DNA from: a virus
Length of the DNA stretch: 43,644 bases
Virus record (IMG/VR): IMGVR_UViG_3300036768_000231
Location: 1-43,644 of that record
Direction: 5' to 3' (one strand)
Both the position numbers and the translations under genes were made by a program. This document shows, one piece after another, positions 28,509-37,364 of the stretch. The number at the start of each line of letters is the position of its first letter. Position 1 is the first letter of the stretch. The notes beneath the pieces were generated by a model, which was not told the origin of the DNA, searched no databases, and saw only the letters and a list, made by a program, of their open reading frames with translations.

Positions 28509-29651
28509 ATGTCTATCACAAAAGTTCCATCACATGTAATTAACTTTGCCGGGGGCGAAGATAAAGTTGGTTTGTATAAGATGTTTTATGATTACTGGCA
28601 ACACTCTCGCCACCTTGCAGGGGCGAAAAATGCCGAGTTTCAGAAGACTCGCACTACCCCTGACGGCAAGACCGTAGAAATTTCATTCTCGGAAAAAGAA
28701 GATAAGCTGAACGCTGAATTACGCAAGGAAATCATGCGTATTGCGGGTATTCCTTCAACCGAAGGTCTTCCTCTCGAAGCATGGGCTACTCATCCTACTC
28801 TGAGATGGGCTTCTTTCGCGGTTGTGAGCGCTCTGGTGGATATGATTCTGCCAGAAACAATGATTGATACCATCGGCATGTATACCGATGTACGCAATAT
28901 CGGGTGGGGCGATTCTGCGGCTTTCGACATTAAGCCTCGCGACCTGTTTGTTGTTAGCAAGGTCGGACGCGCCAAGCGCACAACCGAACTGCACAAGCAA
29001 TATGAGGGTCAGGTAACAGTTACGCCAGAACCCCGTCAGTTGGCCGTTTCGACAAGCCTCTATAGAGTTCTTGCTGGAAAGGAATCTCTCTCTGAACTGG
29101 TTATGAAAGCTGTTCGCTCACTGGAAACCCAGATGACCTATGATGTATATGGGGCATTTGCTACTGCAATGGATGCCATTAGCAATACCGCCTCAACCGG
29201 CTTGCGCGTTGCTGGTTATAGCCAGGCCGAATTTGTGCGCTTAAGCCAAACCGTTTCCGCGTGGAATGGTGGCGCTAAGGCGGTTGCTATTGGTACACAA
29301 GCCGCCCTTGCGAATATCCTTCCCGCCGATGCTAACTATCGATATGATTTAGTTGATAGCGAATACGTTAAACTCGGTTTTATCCGAAACTTCCAGCAAA
29401 CCGATATAATCATGCTGCCCCAAGTTGCCGATTATGCTACTCCGTTTGGCCTGAAGTTGGCCGATAATCGCATTTGGTTTGTTTCTCCTTCGGCTCAAAA
29501 GCTGGTGAAACTCGTTCTGGAAGGTTCGATGCTGGCTTACACAGATGATGTGTATAAGAACGCCAACCTCATGCAGAACAGCAATTTGGTCAAGTCTTAC
29601 GGCGCGGCTATTGCTACGAACGCCGTTGCTGGTACTATCACCCTTTCGTAA
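28509..29651 (+). CDS. Major capsid protein, 380 residues
   Basis: ATG 28509 follows TAGGAGG. Size, place after protease and decoration genes, and a mixed alpha/beta sequence fit an HK97-fold capsid. It has a helical N-terminal arm (KMFYDYWQHSRHLAGAKNAE), a DIKPRDLFVVSKVGRAKRTT segment like an E-loop, and a C-terminal A-domain (DLVDSEYVKLGFIRNFQQTD, PFGLKLADNRIWFVSPSAQK). Codon choice is markedly GC-rich compared with flanking genes, consistent with very high translation. A strong hairpin follows (29663). Confidence 0.8.
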   Translation: MSITKVPSHVINFAGGEDKVGLYKMFYDYWQHSRHLAGAKNAEFQKTRTTPDGKTVEISFSEKEDKLNAELRKEIMRIAGIPSTEGLPLEAWATHPTLRWASFAVVSALVDMILPETMIDTIGMYTDVRNIGWGDSAAFDIKPRDLFVVSKVGRAKRTTELHKQYEGQVTVTPEPRQLAVSTSLYRVLAGKESLSELVMKAVRSLETQMTYDVYGAFATAMDAISNTASTGLRVAGYSQAEFVRLSQTVSAWNGGAKAVAIGTQAALANILPADANYRYDLVDSEYVKLGFIRNFQQTDIIMLPQVADYATPFGLKLADNRIWFVSPSAQKLVKLVLEGSMLAYTDDVYKNANLMQNSNLVKSYGAAIATNAVAGTITLS

Positions 29652-29662
29652 GTATGAAAACT

Positions 29663-29686
29663 AGGGGGAGGATGACTCCTCCCCCT
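29663..29686 (+). terminator. Ten-base-pair GC-rich hairpin after the capsid gene
   Basis: AGGGGGAGGA (29663-29672) and TCCTCCCCCT (29677-29686) pair perfectly around TGAC, followed only by TTATG. Without a U-run it probably stabilises the capsid message or gives partial termination. Confidence 0.7.
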
Positions 29687-29708
29687 TTATGACATAAGGA
29701 GAATCGAA

Positions 29709-30338
29709 GTGACTCAGAAAAGAACTACCACAAGAGCCTCTGCTAGAGAAGAAAAAGAAAGACTCGCTAGAGAAAATGAGGCTCTTAAATTGGAATTATC
29801 CAGATTGCAATCAATCAAAGGAGAACAAGGAGGTTTAGAAGAAACACGAATTCCGTTAGATGAATTAATTCCCGTCATGTCATTGCTTCCTTATACCCTT
29901 AACTTATCTACGTTAGGGAACGGAAGAGGAAAAGAAATAAAATTTACACAATACGGACAAGTAAAGCAAGTCCTTTATCAAGATGTTTTGGGAATTCTCG
30001 AATATCATTACAGTTTTGCAGAATATGGTTATTTTATAATTCTGAATGAAAAGGTAGTGCGAAAACACGGACTTCAAGATGTTTATTCTAAAATCTTAAC
30101 AAAAGACAAGATTGACCAAATACTTTCTGGTTCAAAATCATCGGTAGAACTATATTCAATTTCAAACCCTGAACAGCAAAAAACGATTGTGGGAATGTTG
30201 ATTGAGAAACTACGAGACGATGTCGATTCTGTTGACTTGAATGTGGTTGACAAAATTTCTAGACTTTCTGGGGTAAATATTGCCCAAAAAGCCGAAGAAG
30301 CACGGGACCTTATGCGAAAAGATACGGCGGAGGAATAA
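29709..30338 (+). CDS. Virion-associated protein with N-terminal coiled coil, 209 residues
   Basis: GTG 29709 follows AAGGAGA. Residues about 10-45 form a coiled coil (AREEKERLARENEALKLELS); a globular core follows (PVMSLLPYTLNLSTLGNGRG, AEYGYFIILNEKVVRKHGLQ) and a helical end. It lies directly after the capsid gene, where head-completion proteins are usual. No family recognised. Confidence 0.6.
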   Translation: MTQKRTTTRASAREEKERLARENEALKLELSRLQSIKGEQGGLEETRIPLDELIPVMSLLPYTLNLSTLGNGRGKEIKFTQYGQVKQVLYQDVLGILEYHYSFAEYGYFIILNEKVVRKHGLQDVYSKILTKDKIDQILSGSKSSVELYSISNPEQQKTIVGMLIEKLRDDVDSVDLNVVDKISRLSGVNIAQKAEEARDLMRKDTAEE

Positions 30339-30374
30339 TCTCCGCCACAAATTCAGGAAAGGAGGAAACAAAAC

Positions 30375-30830
30375 TTGGGAACAACATTTAGTGAAGTTTA
30401 TGACTCCTTTATGATGACTGTTACTGATTATACTTTAATAAATCTCTTCAACGCCTCTCCCGCAGACTTTGAAACATATATGTCTGCTTTTTTAGTGAAG
30501 GGGGTAGAAGATTTCAAAGGAACGTGTGACCAAGACCTTTCCTATACGAACTTTGAATTTACAGAAGTTTTATATCAGAAAAACATCGACATGCTTGTGC
30601 TATTGATGAAAAAACATTGGCTTGAAAAACTAATTGACGATATAAAGCAGATGAATTTGGCAGTAACAGATAAAGATTTTAGAAGATATGCAGAAAGCCA
30701 GAACATGCGGGAAAAACAAAATCGTTATATTCTGGACTTGGAGGAAGTATCTCAACAATTGTCAAATTATGCCCTAAAGCATACAATAGATTGGACACAA
30801 TGGTTTAATGGAAACTTTTACGTTCCATAA
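30375..30830 (+). CDS. Probable head-tail connector, 151 residues
   Basis: TTG 30375 follows GGAAAGGAGG. A largely helical, acidic protein (FSEVYDSFMMTVTDYTLINL, ending TQWFNGNFYVP). Size and position between capsid and tail genes suggest an adaptor of the gp6/gp15 kind; the assignment rests on gene order. Confidence 0.55.
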   Translation: MGTTFSEVYDSFMMTVTDYTLINLFNASPADFETYMSAFLVKGVEDFKGTCDQDLSYTNFEFTEVLYQKNIDMLVLLMKKHWLEKLIDDIKQMNLAVTDKDFRRYAESQNMREKQNRYILDLEEVSQQLSNYALKHTIDWTQWFNGNFYVP

Positions 30831-30838
30831 GGAGGGAT

Positions 30839-32125
30839 ATGCCTTACACATATAAATATATTCCTTCCGGAACGCCCATACAGCTTTCGCCAAAAGAGGA
30901 CTATTTGTTGCTCACCCAAAAAATAATGGATGATTCTTTTTACAATGCGTCGGACTGGTTTACAATCGAAGAAGAAACAACGCTTGGTTCGGGTGTATAT
31001 CAAGAAACAGATGTACGCATAAACTATGCCATAGATTCAACTACAGGAGAACGTGTCGGAGATGATTTTAAAAAGATAATCTTTCCGGATATTAATCATT
31101 ATACGTCCATTGGGCTTCAATACAGGTTTGACAACAATATATGGTTGACCGTTGAAGTCGATAAAATAAAAACAATGGCGGCAACGGCTACTGTGAAAAG
31201 ATGTAATAATACCCTTCGCTGGATGGATGATAATGGGGCGATTTATTCTGTGCCTTGCTCGATAGGGTATTTGATAAAGGAAAACAGAGACTATTCAACC
31301 GCAGGTTCGGCATTGACCGTTCCTGCCGGCATGATTGAGGTCGTTACTCAATACAACGAATTTTCAAACAAGATAAAGCCAAACCAAAGATTTTTGTTTG
31401 GTAATTCGGGAAATTGGACTGCTTACAGAATTGAAGGTGGTGGTATAGCTAATTTTAATCTCCTAAACACAAACATCTTGAATAGTGCCGGAATTATACG
31501 GTTCAGCATGGTTGTTGACTATTCAAACCCTGATACGGATGATTTTGTTTTAGGAATTGCAAACTCTACTTCTAAAAATTATGAAATAACCTTAAATACA
31601 AACTCTTTGTCTGGTGAAATTTCTCAAGGGTTCCAGTTATTTGCTGAAGTAACGTTAAATGGGAACACTGTAAATAGAAATCTTGTTTGGAGCAGTAATG
31701 ATGTGACAAAAGCCATAGTAAATAATATGGGTTATGTTACTCTGCTCGATACCGGAAGTGCTACTATTACATGTAGCCTAGAAAACAACGCTTCCGTTTA
31801 TGCAACATGTTTGTTTACAATAACCAATACTCCGTCAGACACATATACGATACAAATATCCCCTTTGAAGAATTACGTCTTGGAAGGGCTTACAGAAACA
31901 TTCTTAGTTTATCTATATAAGAATGGAATACAGCAAAGCGATTCTATATCTTTTTCATTGGCCTCTAACAGTGTTCCTAGTTCTAAGTATACTTATACTG
32001 TTATAGATTCCCATAGTTTTAGTATAGAAAACAAAGGAATGTATCTAACTGACACTTTAGACGTGACTGCTACCTCCGGTTCAACGTCGGAAACTTTCTC
32101 GATATTGTTAAAGGGAGGATGGTAG
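30839..32125 (+). CDS. Structural protein with Ig-like (BIG2) domains, 428 residues
   Basis: ATG 30839 follows AAGGAGG. Residues 1-235 are a beta-rich virion domain (YKYIPSGTPIQLSPKEDYLL, FPDINHYTSIGLQYRFDNNI). Residues about 250-330 match a bacterial Ig-like fold (LFAEVTLNGNTVNRNLVWSS then NDVTKAIVNNMGYVTLLDTG). Residues about 335-428 are a second, weaker one. Such domains decorate phage surfaces and help adhesion. It may be a head-tail joining or decoration protein. Confidence 0.6.
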   Translation: MPYTYKYIPSGTPIQLSPKEDYLLLTQKIMDDSFYNASDWFTIEEETTLGSGVYQETDVRINYAIDSTTGERVGDDFKKIIFPDINHYTSIGLQYRFDNNIWLTVEVDKIKTMAATATVKRCNNTLRWMDDNGAIYSVPCSIGYLIKENRDYSTAGSALTVPAGMIEVVTQYNEFSNKIKPNQRFLFGNSGNWTAYRIEGGGIANFNLLNTNILNSAGIIRFSMVVDYSNPDTDDFVLGIANSTSKNYEITLNTNSLSGEISQGFQLFAEVTLNGNTVNRNLVWSSNDVTKAIVNNMGYVTLLDTGSATITCSLENNASVYATCLFTITNTPSDTYTIQISPLKNYVLEGLTETFLVYLYKNGIQQSDSISFSLASNSVPSSKYTYTVIDSHSFSIENKGMYLTDTLDVTATSGSTSETFSILLKGGW

Positions 32126-32126
32126 C

Positions 32127-32669
32127 ATGACGATACAAAACTCCTATGCTGGTTATCAATATTTAGATGACTATAGTTATAATTGTATAAAGTATTTAAT
32201 GGACAACGACGAAGAAGTTTGGAAACTTTTGAAGCACACTTCTCCGGATGCTTGGAATATGCCAAACCTTACATATGAAGAAAAAGCATCTCTTATATAT
32301 AATGGGGCAGACGACACTTCAAAATACAAGGTATTTTTGGATATGGGGTCTCCTGATGTTTTGACGCGGGAGGACTGTCTGATTAGAATAAGCCCCCATT
32401 CAGTTTTTCCTGAGAATAGGGTTATAGGAACTGTCAATATGATATTTGAAGTTTATGCAAACTACCATTGCAACACTTTAAGTAACTATAAGACCAGAGT
32501 TGATATGATAACCAGAAGATTTTTTCAGGTTTTTAACGGTGTAGAAATCCCCGGAATGGTTGGGAAATTATACTTTGACAGACTGGCAAGCGAGTCTAAC
32601 AGAATGGAGTGGGGAGGCCAGTCACCTTGGCGCGGCAGATGGATAATCTTTTCCGGAAAGGCGACATAA
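32127..32669 (+). CDS. Probable tail-completion or connector protein, 180 residues
   Basis: ATG 32127 begins one base after the upstream stop, with AGGGAGG inside the previous gene as binding site. Features are LTYEEKASLIYNGADDTSKY and a C-terminal strand region (MVGKLYFDRLASESNRMEWG). Gene order (after connectors, before the tail tube) points to a head-tail joining or tail-terminator role. Confidence 0.5.
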   Translation: MTIQNSYAGYQYLDDYSYNCIKYLMDNDEEVWKLLKHTSPDAWNMPNLTYEEKASLIYNGADDTSKYKVFLDMGSPDVLTREDCLIRISPHSVFPENRVIGTVNMIFEVYANYHCNTLSNYKTRVDMITRRFFQVFNGVEIPGMVGKLYFDRLASESNRMEWGGQSPWRGRWIIFSGKAT

Positions 32670-32672
32670 AGA

Positions 32673-33455
32673 ATGAAAAATCTTTATACCTTTGACCTTC
32701 CAGTTACCTACAAGGGGATTAAACTATATCCGGCAAAAGTAAAAGATTATTATCTTTTTTTTACGTTTATACAACCATTATTTCTTGAACGCGCAAGCGA
32801 TTCTAATCCTATGGTATCTCTCACCATGACAAGACTAGAATACATGTTATATAAATCGCTTGCTAGAGATGAAAATGGTCAAGACAAATTTACCGAAGGA
32901 AGCCCTGCCGAAATGTTTGTAAATCTTTTGGGTTTGCTGACGAACGCGGATTCGGACTTTCATGTAGTGTTCGGGTTTGGTAAAGATAAAAAACCTACGT
33001 TTACGATTGGAACAACAACATATACATCTGATGATTATGAAAAAATCAGGGAGATTATATGTGAACAAAACGATGTTCCATTACCTGACGAAAACATACA
33101 ATTGAACGTTCGTAGAGAAATTGAAGAAGCCAGAAGATATAAGGATAAACTACGAGGAACAAAAATAGCAAATTTTGAGGAACAAATGGTTGCCTTATCC
33201 TCTTATACTGGCATTTCTTTAAACCAAATATATGAACTTACAATTCGCAAATTTTATCTTTACATAAAAAGAGTAACACATATGATTTATCAGGACGCAT
33301 ATCTGAAAGCATCACTTTCTGGAATGGTCGAGTTTAAAGATAAATCAATATTACAAGGGTGGTTATCTGAGATACAGGAAAGTAAAAACTCGGATGTGAC
33401 ATTGGACTTAGAAGAAGTCCAAAATAAAATATCCGGAGCCTCTACGGGAGGCTAA
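32673..33455 (+). CDS. Hypothetical tail-region protein, 260 residues
   Basis: ATG 32673 lies three bases after the previous stop. It begins with a beta segment (LYTFDLPVTYKGIKLYPAKV), then long helices (MTRLEYMLYKSLARDENGQD, EEQMVALSSYTGISLNQIYE). Proteins of this size and shape next to tail tube genes often act in tail assembly; no firm family. Confidence 0.55.
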   Translation: MKNLYTFDLPVTYKGIKLYPAKVKDYYLFFTFIQPLFLERASDSNPMVSLTMTRLEYMLYKSLARDENGQDKFTEGSPAEMFVNLLGLLTNADSDFHVVFGFGKDKKPTFTIGTTTYTSDDYEKIREIICEQNDVPLPDENIQLNVRREIEEARRYKDKLRGTKIANFEEQMVALSSYTGISLNQIYELTIRKFYLYIKRVTHMIYQDAYLKASLSGMVEFKDKSILQGWLSEIQESKNSDVTLDLEEVQNKISGASTGG

Positions 33456-33478
33456 GATTATAGGAGGATATATAAATT

Positions 33479-34531
33479 ATGGCAATTAGAAAATTCTTAA
33501 CATCTGTTGCTGATGTGTATGCGTATGATGCCAGCGACAACCTTCTCTTTAGCGCTAAAACATTATTGGATTCCAGTATTGATGTAAAGGTTGGCTCAAG
33601 CGAAGTTCGCGGCGGGCGCGGCAACTCGCTACTCTACGTTTATTACCACACAGGCGCAATGAGTATTGCCCTTACAGACACCCAATTTAACCTTGGTTTC
33701 TTGGCTGAGACTGTAGGCGCAAGCGTAGTTACAGGTAATGATGTTTACACTGAAGAAACTGTAACTCTAAATTCTAGCAAACAAGGAACTGTTACGGGAA
33801 CTCCTTTGGCTCTTCCGAACAGTGGCGCAATTTATGGTTGGCTAACTCTTCCGGGCGGGGATGTCGAAAAGGTTACATTTACTGGAAGTACCTTTACATC
33901 TGCCAACGGGTCAAATGGCGATGTGTGTTGCGTAAGATATTACCACACTAACTCGGCGTCTAGAAGTATTACAATTCCGGCCAACATTCTGCCTTCCAGT
34001 GTTAAACTAGTCATGGAAGCGTCTTTAAATTCTGGCGACCAGGCGGGAGCAAACAGAATTGGAACCCTTCAAGTTCTTGTTCCTCGCGCCCAATTGAGTG
34101 GCGCATTTACCATTTCTCTAAAGAGCGATGGTGTTAGCAATACTCCGCTGTCCGCTATGGCGTTGGCTGACACAGACCTGACTTCTGCGGCCTGCTCAAG
34201 CGAACCGCTGTATGCAAAGATTACTGAAATAATCGACAACGTAAATTGGTATGATGAAGTTACGGCCTTAGCCATTGACGGCGGTGATTTCGCATTAACC
34301 CATCCCGCTACTAAAACACTTAAAGTTTGGGCAATTAAGGGCAACTCCAACGACGCTCCCTTCCTTGCCCCTGTAGCCGACTTAACGTTTACATCGGGAA
34401 CAACTGCTACAGCCACAATTGGCTCTCACACAGGGGCCGTCACGACTGTGGCCGGCGGGACAACCTTACTTAAGGCGGTTATTACAAGCAAGACATCGAT
34501 TGAAGCTAGTTGTACGTTGACTGTTTCCTAA
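33479..34531 (+). CDS. Major tail (tube) protein with C-terminal Ig-like domain, 350 residues
   Basis: ATG 33479 follows TAGGAGG. The first 230 residues are beta-rich and Ser/Thr/Gly-rich, as in tail tube proteins (VADVYAYDASDNLLFSAKTL, GAMSIALTDTQFNLGFLAET). Residues about 255-350 form an Ig-like domain (ATKTLKVWAIKGNSNDAPFL, ending SKTSIEASCTLTVS). GC-rich codons and a strong hairpin after the gene, as for the capsid gene, indicate an abundant product. Confidence 0.7.
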   Translation: MAIRKFLTSVADVYAYDASDNLLFSAKTLLDSSIDVKVGSSEVRGGRGNSLLYVYYHTGAMSIALTDTQFNLGFLAETVGASVVTGNDVYTEETVTLNSSKQGTVTGTPLALPNSGAIYGWLTLPGGDVEKVTFTGSTFTSANGSNGDVCCVRYYHTNSASRSITIPANILPSSVKLVMEASLNSGDQAGANRIGTLQVLVPRAQLSGAFTISLKSDGVSNTPLSAMALADTDLTSAACSSEPLYAKITEIIDNVNWYDEVTALAIDGGDFALTHPATKTLKVWAIKGNSNDAPFLAPVADLTFTSGTTATATIGSHTGAVTTVAGGTTLLKAVITSKTSIEASCTLTVS

Positions 34532-34540
34532 TGATTATTG

Positions 34541-34572
34541 ATTGGAGGGGAGGAGAACTCCGCCCCTCCAAT
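34541..34572 (+). terminator. Long GC-rich hairpin after the tail tube gene
   Basis: ATTGGAGGGG-a-GGAG and CTCC-g-CCCCTCCAAT pair along 14 positions with a two-base loop. No U-run follows. It mirrors the hairpin after the capsid gene, so it probably protects the upstream message or partly blocks transcription. Confidence 0.7.
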
Positions 34573-34589
34573 TATAAAAAGGAGGACTG

Positions 34590-34802
34590 ATGCCAGAAAA
34601 AGATTTAACTAAGGAAAAAGATGTAAAAGAAGTCCAGTGGCAGGATAAGCCCTCTGCTACAAAGAAAAGAACTGGACAAGTGGTTCTTGTTATTCCAAAC
34701 AAGCGTATAGTTATAGAATATGGAAATGCCTTGGGTACAGAGATTCCATATAACGACACAAAACACAAAAACATTAAGATTGGCGACACGATAGAGTTTT
34801 AA
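34590..34802 (+). CDS. Small basic protein, 70 residues
   Basis: ATG 34590 follows AAAGGAGG. A lysine-rich N-terminus (EKDLTKEKDVKEVQWQDKPS) and a beta-like second half (TGQVVLVIPNKRIVIEYGNA). No family recognised. It stands right after the tail tube gene, where small tail-associated proteins occur. Confidence 0.6.
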   Translation: MPEKDLTKEKDVKEVQWQDKPSATKKRTGQVVLVIPNKRIVIEYGNALGTEIPYNDTKHKNIKIGDTIEF

Positions 34803-34813
34803 CGGTATAGGGA

Positions 34814-35122
34814 ATGCTATTTACGGACATTCTTGTTTTAGCTTCTCCCCTTCCGATAATGTGTTTGTGTCTATATACCCTGTACGGTTTGATTGAAATA
34901 AATAAATATTTCGATATGTGGGAAATTAAAAGTTTATACCCCATACCGATAGCGTTTATGTTAACGTATTTTATAATATTTATAATAAATCCAGATATAG
35001 AAACTTCTAGGATTCTTGTTAGACTTTGTGTAATCTTCTCTTTCTCATCAAGTTCTGCTACACTTTATTCCTATTTAAAACAAAGAAGGGGAAAGCCCAA
35101 TGTCAAAGTTCACCGACACTAA
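34814..35122 (+). CDS. Membrane protein with about three spans, 102 residues
   Basis: ATG 34814 has only GGTATAGGG upstream. Hydrophobic segments at about 5-26, 45-60 and 66-92 (LVLASPLPIMCLCLYTLYGL, YPIPIAFMLTYFIIFIINP, LCVIFSFSSSSATLYSYLKQ) and a basic tail. It could be a holin-like protein paired with the coiled-coil membrane protein that overlaps its end by 23 bases. Confidence 0.6.
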   Translation: MLFTDILVLASPLPIMCLCLYTLYGLIEINKYFDMWEIKSLYPIPIAFMLTYFIIFIINPDIETSRILVRLCVIFSFSSSSATLYSYLKQRRGKPNVKVHRH

Positions 35123-35648
35123 CATTGTATCTATCATATCTGGATTTTTTACGGAAGACAAATCTTGGCAGGGGTTTATTTATAGTGTAATAGCTCTTTT
35201 CGTTGGCTTATTCAGCACAATTATATCTCGTTATATAGATAAGCGAAAAACCCCGAAAGAGAAGGAACAGGACGAATTTAAAAACATGACGGATGCTTCT
35301 ATTGAACTTATTGCTAACGCCAGAAGCGTATCCGACATGGCAAGAGATTTATTAAAAGACCAAGAAGATATTTTTCAAAAGAAAATTGAATTGGCTATTT
35401 CTAGAGCAAAAGATGATTGTAGCGACCAAATTTCTTCTCTGAAAGAAGAATATCAAAATGTAATTGCTACAATGGGGTTACAAATAAAGGTACTTCAACG
35501 CGAGAAAGATGAACTAACTAAAAAAATAGACGTTTTAGAGAAAGATAACAAAATTTTAAGCGAAAAGGTATTGGAACTTCAGACACGTTTAAAGAAATAC
35601 GAAAAAATGGGCACAGGCCCGTTATCTGATAAGACGATAAAAGAGTAA
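35100..35648 (+). CDS. Membrane-anchored coiled-coil protein, 182 residues
   Basis: ATG 35100 lies in the end of the previous gene, so the two are coupled. One membrane span (about residues 24-43, GFIYSVIALFVGLFSTIISR) is followed by a basic patch and about 110 residues of coiled coil (LQREKDELTKKIDVLEKDNK). The topology fits a spanin-like, holin-anti-holin or tail-associated membrane protein; none can be proved. Confidence 0.6.
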   Translation: MSKFTDTNIVSIISGFFTEDKSWQGFIYSVIALFVGLFSTIISRYIDKRKTPKEKEQDEFKNMTDASIELIANARSVSDMARDLLKDQEDIFQKKIELAISRAKDDCSDQISSLKEEYQNVIATMGLQIKVLQREKDELTKKIDVLEKDNKILSEKVLELQTRLKKYEKMGTGPLSDKTIKE

Positions 35649-35674
35649 TTTTAACGGAAAAAGGATGCACATAT

Positions 35675-36274
35675 ATGGATAAGAAACCTACTACCCTGCC
35701 CGCCGGCGGGTATGAGAAGGTTGTGTACGGCGATTTTGTTGTGTTTGTCAAACCATTTCTATCTCAAAGTGAGATGGAGGCGTTGATTGTCTCTTATATA
35801 GAGGATTTTATAAAAGGCCCGTCTTTCACCAATCATAAAGCAGAAATGTTCTTGATGATGGAAGTTATGAGTAGATGCACAAACATAGACATGTTGGCTC
35901 AGAATGAGGGCGGACGCCTTCTAATTGGCCCAGACGAAATGTTTGAAAACTATGATTTATACGAACAAGTAATTTCTAAAATAAAGAATTATAAATATTT
36001 TAGAAGCCTTCTGGATTTCTCTGTTAGTGAGATAATGGAACAACGCAGATTAGAACTTTCTTTAGGGAGAGTAGTTGAAAACGTATCCGAAAAGATTTTG
36101 GGAGCAATAACCAATGTTGCTAACGGAGGATTATCGGAAGATTCCATAAAGTCCATCCAGAATCTTCTTAATCAGGTAAATTCTTCCCCTGTTGTTAATG
36201 AACTAGCTTCTATCATGAAGGAAGGCTCTAAAACAAAAAAGCCCTCACGCCCAAGAAAACCAAAGGCTAAATAG
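35675..36274 (+). CDS. Probable tail assembly chaperone, 199 residues
   Basis: ATG 35675 follows AAAGGATG. A helical, acidic protein (FLSQSEMEALIVSYIEDFIK) with a basic, proline-rich end (KTKKPSRPRKPKAK). It lies between the tail tube and tape-measure genes, the place of lambda G-type chaperones, and ends two bases before the next gene. The +1 frame stays open from 36219 into the next gene and contains AAAAAAGCCCTCA, so a +1 or -2 ribosomal shift could make a fusion, as in other phages. No direct proof. Confidence 0.55.
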   Translation: MDKKPTTLPAGGYEKVVYGDFVVFVKPFLSQSEMEALIVSYIEDFIKGPSFTNHKAEMFLMMEVMSRCTNIDMLAQNEGGRLLIGPDEMFENYDLYEQVISKIKNYKYFRSLLDFSVSEIMEQRRLELSLGRVVENVSEKILGAITNVANGGLSEDSIKSIQNLLNQVNSSPVVNELASIMKEGSKTKKPSRPRKPKAK

Positions 36275-36275
36275 A

Positions 36276-36578
36276 ATGAGTAGAGACTTGGGAAGATTGA
36301 TTAGAACTACCTCCGATAAATGCCCTCTTTGTAAAAAGCCGTTACAGGTTAGAGCGAGAATAAAAACTTCTCGCTTTAAAGACAAACAAATAGAAAAAGA
36401 AATTCAATATTTGTCCTGCTCTGGTCAAGGATGTGAATACGAATCTTCTCTTAAACAAAAAGAGAGAAAGGTTCATCCTAACAAGTACGAGGAGGATGAA
36501 AATGGTCTTACAAAGTCGTCAAGAGATAGAAATGCTGGTAGAGCAAAGGGCCAGAGAAGCAATCGAGGGCGCTTCTAA
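36276..36578 (+). CDS. Zinc-finger protein, 100 residues
   Basis: ATG 36276 starts just after the previous stop. CPLC (about residue 16) and CSGQGC (about residue 48) could bind one zinc; the rest is strongly basic with an RGRF end (KGQRSNRGRF). It overlaps the following gene by 77 bases in another frame. It may be the frameshift extension of the chaperone-like protein rather than a free product. Confidence 0.55.
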   Translation: MSRDLGRLIRTTSDKCPLCKKPLQVRARIKTSRFKDKQIEKEIQYLSCSGQGCEYESSLKQKERKVHPNKYEEDENGLTKSSRDRNAGRAKGQRSNRGRF

Positions 36579-36999
36579 AGAAATTTTGGAAATATTTAAA
36601 AAAGACTATGTTCAAAAAATGGTTTATGATTCTCACGGAAAAAATGTGAGATATTATGCCGATACAGGTAGACCAACAGGAGAGTTTAAAGATGCGTGGG
36701 AATGGACTCCTATTGAGAGAAATATAAACTCTTTAGTGACAGAACTTTTTTACAATCCAGAACTAATGTCTTTTGATGCTTCTAAATTTTTGCATGGTTC
36801 AAAATACGGAGACCCACAGGACGCGACAGGTGATTTAGATGTGATATTAAACAAGGCAGGAAGAAGTAGCTCCTTGTGGCTGTCTGTTGATAGACCCGTT
36901 GCATATTTTGACGAGTTTATCAGGGAAATTTTCGACAGTGGGGAAATGAAAAGAATTTTAGTTAATCATTTCGTAGAAAATGGTTTTATAGAAGTATAG
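36502..36999 (+). CDS. Probable tail-completion protein, 165 residues
   Basis: The start is ATG 36502 with GGAGG six bases upstream; the frame is open from 36433 but without a binding site. The N-terminal helix VLQSRQEIEMLVEQRAREAI, then VRYYADTGRPTGEFKDAWEW and a C-terminal helix (PVAYFDEFIREIFDSGEMKR). The size and the tail-gene setting recall HK97 gp10-type completion proteins; a weak assignment. Confidence 0.5.
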   Translation: MVLQSRQEIEMLVEQRAREAIEGASKEILEIFKKDYVQKMVYDSHGKNVRYYADTGRPTGEFKDAWEWTPIERNINSLVTELFYNPELMSFDASKFLHGSKYGDPQDATGDLDVILNKAGRSSSLWLSVDRPVAYFDEFIREIFDSGEMKRILVNHFVENGFIEV

Positions 37000-37007
37000 G
37001 AGGACAC

Positions 37008-37301
37008 ATGTCTTTTACAGATTTTCTAGTTTGGCTTACTGCTGGCGGCTCAATCATTGCCGTTAGCTGGCTTTGCGAAAGATGGGTTTGGTTTGGACTT
37101 CAGACCAAAGAGCTAAAGCAATACATCATTTTTGGGGCATCCACAGCGCTTTCAATTGCGGCTCACGTATTTATAACGTATGCGAGCCCGGAACTTATTG
37201 TAATGCTCTCTCCATACTTTATGATTATAAGCGCAACCTTCGTTAGTATTTTCATCGGACAAGTATTTTTCAAGAGCATGAAAAAAGAATCTAAGGGCTA
37301 A
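37008..37301 (+). CDS. Holin-like membrane protein, 97 residues
   Basis: ATG 37008 follows TAGGAGGA. Three hydrophobic spans (FLVWLTAGGSIIAVSWLCER; YIIFGASTALSIAAHVFITY; LSPYFMIISATFVSIFIGQV), a short polar start and a basic end (KSMKKESKG) give the classic class I holin topology and size. It would release the endolysin (15315) at lysis. It is unusual in lying inside the tail block. Confidence 0.7.
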   Translation: MSFTDFLVWLTAGGSIIAVSWLCERWVWFGLQTKELKQYIIFGASTALSIAAHVFITYASPELIVMLSPYFMIISATFVSIFIGQVFFKSMKKESKG

Positions 37302-37313
37302 TAACCAAAAAGG

Positions 37314-37350
37314 AAATAAGACTGGTATAAAAATACCAGTCTTATTTTTT
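37314..37350 (+). terminator. Rho-independent terminator
   Basis: AAGACTGGTAT (37318-37328) and ATACCAGTCTT (37333-37343) pair around AAAA, extended by an A/T pair block on each side, with a final T-run. It would end the tail-I transcript before the RuvC gene. Confidence 0.9.
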
Positions 37351-37364
37351 ACGGAATTCAAATT

